From NCBI RefSeq assembly GCF_009389715.1, contig NC_052400.1, forward strand, positions 21,173,674-21,237,673: 64,000 nt of DNA, in the 5' to 3' direction. Positions within the stretch are counted from its first letter, which is position 1. Every line of letters starts with the position of its first letter. The notes under the pieces were generated by a model. It did not search any database and had not been told where the DNA came from. It worked only from the letters and a program-made list of their open reading frames with translations. This DNA comes from Phoenix dactylifera (Eukaryota > Streptophyta > Magnoliopsida > Arecales > Arecaceae). Of this stretch, positions 50,284 to 63,590 are shown piece by piece. The position numbers and the translations under genes are program-made.

Positions 50284-51359
50284 ATGGTCATGGCGGCTCC
50301 TTTGGGCTTCACTGAGATGTCCTACCCTCCCTTCTTCCTTGTAGATAACCCTTCTGGAGTTCCTGACTTCGACTTCTTCCCCGCCGAGGCCTCCGATGAG
50401 TCCATGCTCGGAGTTTGCAATGGTGTAGCCGCCGATGAAGCCCTGTTCGAGGACTCATTGCTCGCCGGTGATCCCAAAACGCTGGTTGCCAGCGATTGCG
50501 GCCTAAATGCGCCAACAACTAGACTGGTGATGTATGCGGTGGCATTTGATTTAGTGATGGAGGTTTGCCCCTTGTTCTTAATTTGTAGTAACTAGGTAGT
50601 TAATCATGTAACTGCAGGAGCGATACGAAGAGAATGAAAGTGGAGACGGGTTGTAGGATTGGATTTAGAACAAAGTCTGAGGTTGATGTCTTAGATGATG
50701 GCTTCAAGTGGAGGAAGTATGGGAAGAAGTCCGTGAAGAACAGCCCAAATCCAAGGTATGCTGTCTTAAATGTTGTTAGAGAATAGCTATTAGACCGCAA
50801 GAAAACAAATTAAATGAAACTAAAAGCACAAAATCAACTTTCTACTCTTGCTGAAAACTGGCTTTGTATGCCTGGATGCTTCCTCTTGAAAAGGAATATC
50901 CGTAATATCTCGTTTATTATTACTCAATGAAGTATTATATCTTTCTACTAACCCTGATAATAATTCGCACGCCTAGAGTATCAGAACATAGATATATATA
51001 TAATCTTCCTACACTTTCTTAAGCTCTCAGAACAGACACCCTTCTTCTGATGTTCTTTTAACCAGCACTTGATATTGTTATTGTAATTATGACTCTCTGA
51101 CCGAAAAAATGGTTGCAGGAATTACTACCGGTGCTCCCGTGAGGGCTGTGCAGTGAAAAAGAGAGTGGAAAGAGACGCGGAAGACTCCAGCTATGTGATC
51201 ACAACGTACGAAGGGGTGCACAACCATGAGAGCCCGGGCACTGTTAGTTATGAGTTCAGCCCTCGTCAAGCCAAAACCTCGGCGTGGGAATCATATGACC
51301 AGCTGCCCTTGGTGGTTCCAAATGTATATAGGATGCAGGCTGCTCGCTCTTTCTACTGA
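50284..51359 (+). CDS. WRKY50-like: WRKY50/51-type transcription factor (WRKYGKK), copy B
   Basis: Three exons, 50284-50531, 50618-50755 and 51119-51359, give 627 nt, 208 residues. The first exon donor is GTATGC in phase 2; the other GT sites there leave the wrong frame. An acidic, Phe/Asp-rich N-terminus (residues 14-60) precedes the WRKY domain. The domain reads '[20 protein letters not shown]' with WRKYGKK at 114-120. Its zinc finger is C-X4-C-X23-H-X-H, ending '[14 protein letters not shown]'. The domain is almost identical to copy A, but the N-terminus and C-terminus differ. Both copies share the intron position inside the domain. A second Met at codon 3 could serve as the start. Nuclear transcription factor; in Arabidopsis the GKK type acts in defence signalling. 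A W-box at 50080 allows WRKY cross- or self-regulation, which is inference only. Confidence 0.93.
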
Positions 51360-54049
51360 GTCGAAGTAGTTTCCTTCATGCTTTGATGAGCCCAAGCAAA
51401 TTGTAATCCAAAGAAATGATTAATTCGAGGCAGACCCGAGTGCACTTCCACACGCGTGCGAGTGTGCGCATTCGTGAAGTAAGCGGTGGGCGATTGTATT
51501 AATTAATTGTCTTCCATTGGTATATATATACATGCTTAAAATTTCCTGCTCATGAGTTGTTTAACACAGAGGCCGGCTTAGTGGCCTTTTCCCTTCACCA
51601 TGATAAAAAGAAATAGAAGGCTATTCAAAGCTTTTCTGCTGCTTGTTTCTTTTTACCCTGAAAGATTTTCCTGGTTAGTTTATGCTTTACGCATGCAGCT
51701 CAAGCAGGTGAAAATTGCTTATACCTTGTGTGAACAAGAGAAATCCATCTTTTGAAAAAAGTATAAATCCAAACAGCTTTTGTGGCAACGAGGTTGTTAC
51801 AGCTTGGATTGAAGCCAAATAGCTCATAAACAAGCTGGACAGGACTCAGGTCATCCCTGCGTCTTGAAAAAAAAGACTAGGAAAAAAGAAAACTAAATCT
51901 CGTCCCATGCTCTCCACTTCAATCAACCATTATAAGTTTAGGTGGATACTCTTGGGTAGTCTAAAGTAGTATTCTTTGGAGTGTATGGTCTGCCATCTCA
52001 AATCCTTCGTGGCACGTAGAGAGGCGTGAAAGTCCTCACCAGATAGCCCATGTTCCTTCGATTTAACCTCTGTTGAAAGCTCGATAAAGGGAGACACTTA
52101 CTTCCATGTCTTTCCTAAGCTGAAACTTTAAAACCAGCTCAGTGAAGCTGTGGCTGAATGGCTTTATGCGACATGTATCATAAAAAAGGGTGCAACCTGA
52201 TCCTAGTTACATCGAAGTTGGTTTAGGTTGGGCTTACATATTTTTGAGTTATGCTGGTAAATATTCCCCTGATTCAGAGTCTTATTTTTGACTGTTGGGT
52301 CGGGTTAAAGCAACAGGCAACTTGACCAAACTCAAGTCTAATCCAGATTGAATCCCCATTTCCTTCCAACCCGAGACAGCCTATATCTAATTCGATTTTG
52401 TTCTGAGTTAGTAAACATGAGGGTAATCTACATCTATTATATGGTATTTCTCAACCTAAACTGACTCAGCCCAAGTGACATTTGGGGCAGCAAAAAAAAA
52501 AAAAGTTGGGTTGATTTGATGGGTTGCATAAGGTCATATGCTAGCTATGCCTCGGCCCTTAAGTTGAGCGTTGATGACAACAAATTTTGTAGGATTTATG
52601 GATTGGATTGCCCATTTAAGCATGGCTTTACATCAACTAAACTCCACTAAGCCCAAATCCGATGGGATAGACCTTTTTTTTTTTCTTTCTTTTTACAATT
52701 CAAAGGCTAGTGGATTTGGACATGCTTTTATAAATTTTAAGCTAGATGGGACAACAAGCTCAATTTTTACAGATTTTTCGGCCTCATTTTGTAGAAATAT
52801 CCAAACAAGTACTAAGTCACTGTATCTGATTGTGTTAAAATAAGTTTGTGGTCCGTGCAAATCATTTAAAATCAAAAAGCATGGTCTGTGACAAATTATT
52901 AGGTGGAATAGGTCCACCGCAGACCTAGGATGAAATCATCCCGGTGTGTATTGCTATTATACATAAAAAAAAAAGAGGTAGAAAAAAGAGATTGATTCGT
53001 CCTAGGCCCACAGTGGATCTGGCGTATCTAATAATCTCTCACAATTATTGGCCTTCTACTATTAGTTAGCGGCCTTCTACTATTAGTTAACGGCGTATCT
53101 AATAATTATTGGCCTTCTACTATTGGCCTTCTACTATTAGTTAGTTGGCCCAAGAGTACATGGGCCGTTCGGCCTTTTCGGCATACAAACATATCTCACA
53201 GCGTTTCTTGATTTCTTTCTCTAATTTTTTGCCCTGGTACTGGGTCCACGTCCACCCCAAGTTACGATAAACATGGCTCCATGGATATAAGAAGGGCCAA
53301 TGGTTGCAGTCTACAGTTGGATATAAACGCGGGCAAATGAAGGTCAGGCGAGATTTCTTTGGTCTACTACTGTGGTTGCCGCAGTTGTATATAAGTAGCT
53401 AACCTGAACCATCCTATTTGCTTTATTCCAGCCTTGAGCCCGATCAGAGCAGACATTACATTGTGGTTATCTCTGTTGCCATTCCAAAATCTCGTCATTA
53501 TTTCTCTTTCTCTCTCTCTCTCTCTTATGATAAGAAAATCTTGTCATCGTTACTTGATGTGGACAAGATTTGGGCAATGGACCCATGCATCACCATACAT
53601 ACAAGTATACAACCGGCATTTATGTATCTGGCGGACACCACCAGTCCTCTATTATTATTTTTTTAATACAATGGCTGCTCATACAGCTCTTACATAAGTA
53701 CAGATAGTAAAATCAAAAGGAAAAAAAAAAAAAAAAAAGACGCCAAAGAGGAGCGATCCAAAGGACCTCTCTAAACTCCCATCATCCCTTGTGCCCTGCC
53801 GTTTTGTACCTACACCGAGAGGACCCAACCAATAAGAATTTGTCTCACAGGAAGAGGAGGGAATTCTATTACTAAATCATTTTTAATTATCTATTTATTT
53901 ATTTTTTTAATTAATCCCTTATTTAATTTCTCTCTCGTTGCCCGTTACATTATCTGCTGACCTGGCGGTCCGAGCACCGCCTCAACGGTAGCGCAGAATC
54001 GGAAGCGGGAAATCTTGGGCCTTTCCTTTCTTGGCTACAGAGAAGGAAG
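51360..54049. other. Spacer between WRKY copy B and the DUF1995 gene
   Basis: The first part is the WRKY 3' untranslated region. The rest shows short frames without domains, a TC run near 53506-53525 and an A run near 53721-53739. The last 100 bp are GC-rich and likely hold the DUF1995 promoter. No TATA box is evident. Confidence 0.5.
53045..53150. repeat. Short direct repeats GGCCTTCTACTATT
   Basis: The 14-base phrase occurs four times within about 105 bp, at uneven spacing, often followed by AGTTAG or AGTTAA. Confidence 0.85.
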
Positions 54050-57000
54050 ATGGCTGCTTCTATCTCCTCCTTCTCTCTTTATCATCGCTTCCACCGCCAG
54101 CCCCCTCACGCCCCCGCTCTCCGCCTCCCTCCTCCTGCCATCCGCCCCATGCTCGCCGCCTCACGGAGCCGAAGAGTTCTTGCCCGTGGCAAGTTCGAGA
54201 AATTCGACCGCGTGGACTCGAGCGCCGGCAATCCCGCGCCGTCTCCTCCCGACCCCGCCCAATCCGAGACACCCGATCAAGAACAGCCACAAGAATCGGA
54301 GGACGACAGGTTCTTGAAAACCCTAGCCACGCCTAATCCTACTCTTTTCTCGGTTTTAGTGGCCGTACTTCGGAACTGAGTCGTTTTCGCAGATAAAATA
54401 TATAGATAGGGTTGCAAATTTTCAAGAAACTGCGGTCGTTGTTACCATGTCTTAATAGAATTTTCTTTCTTTTCGTTTACTAGATTGTAACGGACGGATT
54501 AACTACTAGATGAATTTGTTTATCTTCTTGTATTGGATTTCTCTTTTTGCAGCGTCTTACCTTCAGACCTGGTGGATGCGATCCGACAGTCAAGTCAAGC
54601 GAGCGCCATGTTTATATCTTCCGGGGGAATTCGAGCAATAGTAAGTTGATAATGATTGAAGAATTCTGTTCTTGAAAATAATTTGATTTCAAGATTTGAT
54701 TTTTTTCCCCCCTCCCTTCTTAATATCAAATGCAGTGTAGCTATCTTATATTCTTTGTTCTCTAGAGCAGGTAGATTCGTTCTATTACATTTATTCTTTC
54801 TTTTCTTTTTTTCCTGTGAATGGTGGAGGATAACGTGCTGGACACATGTTTTCAAGTAGATGCAAAGGCAAAAAATTCCCAACTAGCTATTTGGGTAAGG
54901 TTGAGATGTCAAACGAAATGAATCCTCTTTCTTTATTTTTTGGGTTTAAACCAACGATTACAAGTTCAAACAGCTATTATCATGAATAAATCCCGACTCA
55001 GAGTTGAAAGCCTTCCCTCCTTGGATCACATGATATATCAAAGAACTAAATTCCTTCTTAGTGTACATAATTAGACGATCCACCAACTTGAACATGTTCA
55101 CAAAGAACCTTTGCTTCCTCTCGTTTCAAATTCATGATATCACAAATTAAGGGATCATTCTTATTCGACTTTATTCTATTCCTTGTGCGGAAAATGAAAG
55201 GATCACTCGACAGCACAAGGATCGACCAAGTTCAGATCTTATATTAACGGTCACATTATGGTTAACAGGCCTCCAACCAACCAACTAGAAATATTCATAC
55301 TCAAGTTCAGTTAATCCACCAAACACAACCCAATTCTGAGATTACATTATCTAACAAGAAATATGAATTGAAAAAAAACATGAAAAAGAGATTAAATAAG
55401 TCTGGAGCCCAAAAATGCAAGTATCTTTTAGTACAAAGAGGAGAGTGATGTACTCAAGTTGCTTTATGATAAGTCCGAAGGCTGTGCTTCGACATAGTTT
55501 GTTAATGTACTCAACTTATGCTGACCATGTAGTTTTCTTGCTACTAATATTGTTTCATCATAAACATTGATTTCTTATTTACTTCCAGGTAGAACTTTTA
55601 ATCCCGCAATTGCAATTTCTTGATGCTGAAGGGGCTCAAGCTGAACTGTGGGAATTATCTAGAATATTTTTGGAATCGCTAATAGAAGAGACAGGTATCC
55701 AGGTCTGCATTATTTATTTATTTATTTTGTTTGAGTTGCATGTTATTATCCATTTCTTGAGTCTCACCCCTGCTTGGCCTTACCCTGACATTTTCACTTC
55801 TAGAGCTAAATCCAGGGGCCAGGATGTTATTGAGACCATGTGCTGGCATTATAATACATATATTCAAGGTTGCATATATGATTTTGAGATTAGAAAGGCT
55901 AGAATTATCAGAAATCTTTAGCTGTGGAATGCAATTTTTTTCACATTAAGATAATCAACATGTTTATTCCATCAACAGAGCATTATTTGTTATATGGATC
56001 TGTATTAATGATTCTTTCTTTAGTTCTTTACTGAAGTTTCATTGTTTGAAATGTCTGAAATTGATAGCAGATTTGAGACTTCTATGATGAGGCTGTGCCA
56101 ACTCCATACCTTTTATACCTGCATAGATGTGAAAATCAGGCTAGATATCGATTTATAACTAAATAAAACATAGTCGATTCATGGATCGTGTGTCTGTTAT
56201 TTGTTCATTTTAACAATCAAAAATACCAAGATTGGATGGAAAAGAAACAGCATTTCCTTTGAATGAGGAATTTGCCAAATGCAGCAATACTGTATCAAGT
56301 GGAAAACAGTTTAAAGAAGTCACAGTCCAGAAACAGTGCATTGTAGTTCTAAACTTAGTCTTTTGTTAGCCAGCTTATCTTAACAAATTAGTCTATATCT
56401 CATAACCTTAAGTTTATTTTGTTCTGATAGTTATTATTATTTTTTGGGGGGGAAGAGATTTGGTTACACTGAACAAACATCTTCGATAATTGTGTATAAA
56501 ACTAGAATGAAGCTCTAGAACTATTCTTTTAGGTTCTGTTCTAAAGGATTAACCTTCACCTGTGCATATTGTCCTCTCTACCTGGGGCTCCACACATTAT
56601 TATGTTGGATGATTTCTGTGTTACGCCACAGAGACTGAAGCACTTTCTATAATGATCTTCTTTCATGTTCCGACCTCGTTTTTTCATCATGCTGAATATT
56701 AGTTAATCTCATTTCGAGTGAACTACTACTTAAATCATCGGTCTATAAGAGATCATGGACTGGGGAACATTCTATAAGTTGATTAAATGTTTTAGGTACT
56801 ATGATTTAGAATAAACTAGTCCTGACAAAAATGCAATCTAATATAACCTGTACACCTTGAAAATAGTTGAAATATTTCACCAAAGCACACTGTTTTCCTT
56901 CTTTTCCTTCCACTCTTTGATTTTGTTCTCCTTGTTTCTTACATATTTGTTTTGCATAACTGATAAATTGCTTTGCCATGGTATGCATATTATGCAATAC

Positions 57001-60000
57001 CTTTTCTGCATACCAGTAGCAAAGGATAAAATTGTCCTTTCTCTGCTCATTTTTTTATAGGAAATTATCTGCTCAAAAATTGGTTACTTTCAATATTCAT
57101 ACACTAATTCTACTGGTTGGTTCACTTTTAGAGAGTAAAAGCCATTTTCCCTGATGCTGGAGCAGCTGCTCTTCTAAAATATCAGTGGAAAGATGCAAAC
57201 TTTGGATTTTCCAGGTACTTTTTTTTATTAGTCCATCCAGTAGAAGATACCATGTGCTAAATTTGTATAACAAAACTTAGAATCAGTTTGGAAAAGAACA
57301 GTATATCGACCTGAGGTTGAAGCAGAATACATGAAATTCAAGTTAACTATTGGTGACTAGACTATTATTAAAACCAAATAGGATGTAGATGCGAGTAAAA
57401 CACCGAGTAGTCTCAGTTAGCTAATTGGGTAAGTTTGTCAATATTAAATTATTCATTCTCAATTTTCATCAATAGAACAAGTTCTGCCTATTCAGTTTTC
57501 TCATTTCTTTGTTTAATTCTATAGTGCAACGTATTGCATTTTCTGCTGATGTAACCAATTAACCAACAAACTTTTGTCCAACATGTTTGGGCCACATTCA
57601 AGGACCAAGGTGTGATTCATCAAGGTTTGAAAAGTTTTACCAATCATTTTCAATTTGAAGTCAACCCTCGTCTGAAATTCTGTTGAGTTCCCGGTGAAGG
57701 GCAAGGGGCTTGCTGGGAGACCTAAGCAACCAATAGGTGGGTAGTGAAACTAACTTCTAGATTACACTATCTATACATACTGAGGAGAAAGCTCCAGGTT
57801 TCTTACACTAGGAAAGTGTCTAAGTGACGAGGAGAAAAAGGTAACATTTGTCACAGGAGACACATTCAACTCTAACTCCAAGCAACAAATTATCAGTCAA
57901 ATAGCCAAATTTTAACATGATTTCTGATTAATCTGGTGATGATTATGAGAGCTTAAGTATATCTTTAGCTTCTGCTTTGCGCATGTGCAGCATCCTGCTA
58001 TCATTTTGCGATCATACCATCAAAAATCTATTTGTAATTTTCAGTTTTCTATTGATTTATCATGCAGCTTAAGTGACCGGAAGCCTGTAGCTGATGAAGA
58101 TGAAGCTGTAGTTATGATAGTTCCTGATTATCAGATGTTGGAATATGTGGAACGAATTGCAGCTCATCTTTCAGATGACCCTGTATGTGATTTCTTTTTC
58201 AAAGAAAAAAAAATCTGTTAGATATTCTATATGCCATTTATATCTTAAAGGAAAATTCCAAAGTTTCTCCTGTTTTAACTGGAATGGTTGAAGACTGACC
58301 TTGCATGCTGAAAGATTAATTCTCTTCTTTAGTAGAACTTATTCTCAAAGAAAAGCAAAGGTCACACATAACCTTGACATTATTTATATGTTTGTTTTGG
58401 TTAAACTTAGATCAGTTATACATCTTTTCTATTTTGCTACGGCTTTTGTTTGGTCCTATAGACAGCCGACTGCTTTAAAGTTCCTTTTGATTTCTTTTGT
58501 ACCACAGAGGTAACTTTGTCATTTCTGGAAGATCGTAACTTATTTGGGTTTAGCATATGCAATATGAAATACATAAAAGATACTTGATGCTGTACTTGTA
58601 TATCTAATACACTATATAATCCAAACTCTGGAGTGGTGTTGGTGAAGCTCTGTATTTCCACTGCTCTATAGGGCTAAATCCCTGTCACGTGCATAGCATG
58701 TGTCATATACTATAATGATAATCAACAAGCATTATTCCAACTATTTTTGGCTTTATGAATGTTTCCTTTCCATTTATTTGAATTATGATTCATTACGTCA
58801 GTTTAACTTTTCTTAACTTTTCTTGTGTGATATGCTGCCGACCTAAATGGAGCCAGTGTTTAGTGACCCGAACGGCTCGACCAGGTCAACATGCCAACCT
58901 ACCTCCTATGAACCTAGGCAAGTCAAGTCATCTAGGGACCTAGAATTGCAAAAAATCTGTTCAGCTTGGTAGGTTGAGTGGTAAAACTTGTTGACCTTGT
59001 CAGGTGAACTTGGATTCCACCTGCAAACTCATGATCCCTGACACAATTACTAACCTCTTAACCACCAAGACACCATGTATTGTTTATTATCATGATATAT
59101 TATACTTATGAAATATTTGTCATTAGATATAAAAAAATAAAATAAATTGTGATTCTTTGAATAAAAAATCAATTTATTTTCATTTATTTTTTGGATATTT
59201 TCATAACTTTGTTATTTGTAATGCTTAAAAAGTATCAATTAGTTTTGCATATTTTGCCACATTATATAAATTTTTTCTTACAATTTTTCAAAAAGCTACA
59301 TGACTAACATATTATTATAAAATTTTCATGTTTTTCCTATTTTCTTTTTAAAAATTTTAACATTTTTTGCTATTTATAGATATTTACTTTTTTTATTATG
59401 ATGTCATGGGTTAATGGAGTGGCCCATGGCCAGCCGGCAGTTGAATTGTTGACCTGTGACCCGGTGACTAAAATGCGTTTGTCCAAGTCAACAGCTTCCA
59501 AACAGTTAGCTGTCCACCTTTTCCTTGTTGCTCAAGGCTGTTAGTTAGAGCTTCAAACTTATTAAAAAACAAATCAAACTTATGTAGTATTTTGAGGCAT
59601 GCTTATGTCGTTTATGCAATGCAGTTTTACATGCTAGGGTAATCATTTTTCTTACAAAGCCTACCTGATTATATTAGCCAAGATCTCTTATCATGTGGAA
59701 CCCACGCCTTGTCAGTGAAGATGTTGGAGTTGGATTTAATGTCCGCAAGTTGCGTAAATACTTCTTAAGGTGAGCATGCTCCTGAACTCAGGACATACTT
59801 CGTGTCCCTTTTATGGATATGTAGACTAGAAATCATGATTTTAATATTGATAACATTTAGTACTTGCATGTATCTTTTTCCTTTCATCTTCTTTTTTCAT
59901 ATCATTAACCTCTGCAAGATATAACTTTCATCCTAAGCTTTTATATGTTTTATCTTGCTATATTATGCCTAGCTTTTGCTCATTCATTAAATTTTATGTC

Positions 60001-61836
60001 AAGAAAAACTTGTCTAGAAACAAATATACCCGCGTACACCTGCTCATAAGGACATTACCAAAAGAAAGGTACATGGTAAATCAGAGGTTCTAAAAAGTGA
60101 TGGTGTTCTTACTCGTGCAAGATTGCCTATAACAAGGTAATGTCCTAAGGTGTCTTTATGATAGACTGGTCCTATGTCACTCGCTGCACTTGCAAGGAAC
60201 TACTTATAACATTAGGATAACATATTTTGTGGTTCAATCTGTTGGCATCAAAGGGTGACTTCGTTGGTTGATAGGATGACTTGACTTGAAGCACATCTGT
60301 GGTAGTGAGAAGTCATGGCAAGAAACTTGCTTGTATGTGCACAAAGGTGGCTTGCTTCAGTGAACAATTGTCTTGATGGGAAAGACAATCTAACAAAATA
60401 TTGAAAGAGTTATGGGACATTTCTACAGCCACTGCCTTGCAACACTGTAGTTAGTATTTTTCGTTCCAGTCTCGATGGTAAAGATGCTTACTAGTGCTTG
60501 CTGATGTTGTTAGTCAAATATTGAACAAGGGGTGTGACTTGGGATGTGGCTGTAGATGCTTGAGTGGCATGCAGACAGGCTGTTGTAGATGCTTGTTTCA
60601 GTTTGAGACTCGGGCAAGGTAAGGATACTACTGCATGTGTGTGTTTGTGTGCCTGCATGCGTGCATGTGCACGCGCGCACGCGTGTGAGAGAGAGAGTTC
60701 AATATTTTGTCATCAAACACCTAATCTCAGTAAGAACAAAGTATTGAAGCAACAAGCTGCTTATCAAGACATGTTGAAACTCCATGCGGTACTAAAATGT
60801 GTCTTCAGATCAAACTTGGTATATAATTTCAGAGACATCCATCTCCAACGCTTGCTCACTATGGGAGCCAATCTTTGGTTGTTGACTTTTTTCACTTCCA
60901 AAGTAGAAATTTTGGGTCTGTTGGTTTCCATCGATGACATTGTGGGTCATGACCTATAATTTACTTGAGTTGTCCATGAGGTTTGGTTGCTGACATTTGA
61001 AAGGAATTCAGTTATGGTTATCAGAGAGGTATTCCAGATTCAGCTCTCAGTACTCTTCTGTTTATGCTCCACCCAAAATGAAATCCAACCTGACTAATCC
61101 AAAAAAGAGAGGTTATTCTTGGCTAGTACACCTAAACAACTTCTAAGTTCTCCATACATATGCCTTGCCTTCACTGATAGGCTGCAGTGCTTAATCAATC
61201 TAGAATGCCATCTTCTCCTTGTTCTTTATTTTTATTTGGTCAGGTGCTAAACATTCTGCCTTGTACATGCAGCACATTTACTGTCGTTTACTCCTTGAGA
61301 CCATTGCCATCTGGTGCAATCTTCAGATGCTATCCAGGGTGAGCAAAAAGTTATAATTTTCAGCATCTTATCATATGTTCAGCTTGGATTTTATATGTTT
61401 ATGCAGAAACAACTTGAGAAGGTTACCCCCTTTCTTGGTCTGGTTTGCTTTGCAGAATGTGGAAAGTGTTCTATGATGATGTAAATAGGCCAAACAGATA
61501 CCTGCTAGCCAAAGAACAACCCACCCGTCCTGACGCAACAGATATTGAGGTTGGTTTCTGGCATTAAATATTCCCGAACTTGTCTTTTGGCAAGTCCCTT
61601 AATCAATAATTTGCAGCAACTAGGATCCCCTATGAAATGTTACCATACTTACCTATGTGATTTGTGTCAAATGTGCCCTCTTTCTGTGTACTGATATCAT
61701 TTTATTTCATCTCTGTCATATGCAGCTTATATTTGGCAGTGTAGCCGAGAAATCTGAGAAGGAGCCTTCATTGTTGGGTAAAGCCATGAGCATGTTTACT
61801 TCACTAAATCGGCTTATGAAAGCCATCTCCAGCTGA
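54050..61836 (+). CDS. LPA3: Plastid DUF1995 protein, LPA3-like
   Basis: Nine exons: 54050-54309, 54553-54640, 55589-55702, 57132-57214, 58068-58182, 59678-59769, 61273-61338, 61456-61549 and 61726-61836. They sum to 1023 nt, 340 residues, in phase with GT..AG introns. The N-terminus (MAASISSFSLYHRFH...) is Ser/Arg/Pro-rich with few acids for about 45 residues, as in chloroplast transit peptides. The DUF1995 domain follows: 'LPSDLVDAIRQSSQA', 'VELLIPQLQFLDAEGAQAEL', 'RVKAIFPDAGAAALLKYQWK', 'LIMWNPRLVSEDVGVGFNVR' and 'GAIFRCYPGMWKVFYDD'. LPA3 of Arabidopsis helps assemble photosystem II (CP43 accumulation) in the chloroplast. LPA3 is the best-known close match, but other DUF1995 proteins exist, so orthology is inferred. 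The gene appears intact. Confidence 0.88.
58850..59520. other. Repeat-like insertion in DUF1995 intron 5
   Basis: GC-richer ends, with phrases 'cgaccaggtcaacatgcc' and 'gacctgtgacccggtgac', border a very AT-rich centre inside the intron. It resembles an old inserted element, but clear terminal repeats and target duplications are not visible. Confidence 0.3.
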
Positions 61837-62827
61837 ACCTTGATTTGCATTCCTTAAAAGATAATAGAGACCATCAAGTCATTATTTTGTTTTTTGGCTT
61901 GTCAGAGATTAAAGAAACCATCTTTTAGAGATTTTGGCTTGTTTATTTGACCTATAACTGCATTCTCTTTAAATTTTGTTCCATATCATACATTCTTGTT
62001 ATGGCTTATCCTTTCCTCTACATGTGAATTTTCTTTCCTTTTTTTTCTCCTTCGGAAGTACACTAATTTAAACAAGAAAGAAAAACCTTTAAAGTGGTAT
62101 AAGACGGGTATGCAGGAAACAAACCCAAGACACCTAGTTGGCCAACAAGTACACTTGTAGTAAACTTATAGGCCAGAGTTGGAATGTAACCATCTAGGAT
62201 TAAAATTTGATTGAGAAAGATTTTGTACCTGATAGTATTCATGCATACATACATACCCATGTATATTCATACATACGGATAATTCTCCTTCCCTCCTTCA
62301 ATAGCTTGATCAGAAAAATTAGGAGAATGTTACCATCTTTGTTGCTAGTTTAACTCCTTTATCACAATGAGCTGGATTTTAGAGGGATTCACTAGTTGTT
62401 TGGCAGTTTGGCTCCTTATTTCTGTTGTTATAGTCAACTGTCAATGCACTCTTCAACAGAATCCGATACTATGACTTCTGGTCTTCAACTTACATGGATA
62501 GAACTGCCTGCTAATCTTTTGTTTGCATTGTCTGCTGACAAGCCTAACTAGAAAGTTTGATGTATACTAATTTTTAACATTCCAAAACAGAGGCAAGAAT
62601 GTAAAGAAAAACAATGAATTACTCATGGAAGCTATATATTCAGTGATCAAGAAATCAAAACCAGTACTCCGAAAATTGTTTCTTGTTAAACAAGAATTAC
62701 AAAGAAATAGTAATTTGCTTTAATATATCCTTCTTAACTCGAAATTGGGTCATAGCTGTACTTAAACTCAGCAAGGCCTGTTACTCTTTTTTTGTTTTCA
62801 ACTTCACCATTCTGGTTTCAATTGCCA
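61837..62827. other. DUF1995 3' region and spacer
   Basis: It holds the probable 3' untranslated region of the DUF1995 gene. A 'catacatacatac' short repeat is near 62245. No other gene is seen. Confidence 0.5.
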
Positions 62828-63590
62828 TCATTGTGCCAAGTATATCATAGTCTCTCTGGTCCTTGCAAGAGAGTCTTCCTTCCCACTTGCGGCATTGCAC
62901 AAATATTCTGCTGTCTTCTCAAATGATGCCAGCATTAAGGTAAGGCTTTTCTTCATCTCTGCCATGCCATACCTAGTTAGTTGCCCGCAGCACCCGACCT
63001 CTGCAAGTCATCAACCCTGCCAAGAGCATCGTATGCTGGCTATTAATTTTCATCCTATGCCTGTCCATGGTAAACTGGATCTCTTTGATGATGCACTTCC
63101 TTGCTGCTTCAATGCCAAGCATGTGTTCCACGTAGAGGACATGACTGCTAGTTGTTTGAGCCCATCCAGAGGCCTCATCACCTTCTGGAGGTCCATGCGC
63201 TGATGATCAAAGCGTGTGTTCCTTTCTCATCTCTAATCACAGCATGTTCGGCCATGGGAATAACTTGCATAGCCACCTTTAGAAGCACAGATTTCAGATC
63301 ATGCAGCAGGGAAAGGAGCTTGGTCCAATCTAATTCTGGAGGGAATGCTAGTAGTTTGTTAGTGTAATCAGGCTTATACCTGATATCTCTTCCTTTCAGT
63401 TTAATCATAGGACGTTCAAAGGATTATTTGCTGCAATCGAAGAAGTATGGATTGGAAAGCCACAGTTCTCGAGGAGGCACATCGTCTGTTGCTCGCACTT
63501 GCTGAGAGCGGAGCTCGATGCCTAGCTTGATTAGAAGCATTGATTCATCGGCGTTTGTATTGCACGTTTTCCATTGAGAGCCAGAGCTCA
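62828..63590 (-). pseudogene. NRPC1: RNA polymerase III largest subunit (NRPC1) C-terminal fragment
   Basis: The minus strand reads as a broken C-terminus of the Pol III largest subunit. Near 63400-63185 it gives 'PELDWTKLLSLLHDLKSVLL' and 'VIPMAEHAVIRDEKGTHALI'. After breaks come 'MLGIEAARKCIIKEIQFTMD', 'INSQHTMLLAGLMTCRGRVL' and 'MLASFEKTAEYLCNAASGKE', ending at a stop at 62828-62830. These match the order of the family's conserved blocks (LGIEAAR, MLL.DLMT.KGEVLG, MLASFEKTADHL). At least two frame changes and an in-frame stop are present. No introns are seen over about 580 bp, although functional genes in this region are usually split, which suggests a retro-copy. The active site and most of the protein are absent. 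Confidence 0.8.

Noticed and set aside
54015-54336. Alternative frames at the DUF1995 start
   Set aside because: Only the frame from 54050 splices in phase into the DUF1995 exons.
60564-60959. 131-codon frame
   Set aside because: It lies in intron 6 of the DUF1995 gene, crosses a TG/CA-rich tract, and has no domain.
63178-63408. Stand-alone small gene on the minus strand
   Set aside because: It is one segment of the broken Pol III largest-subunit fragment, not an independent gene.
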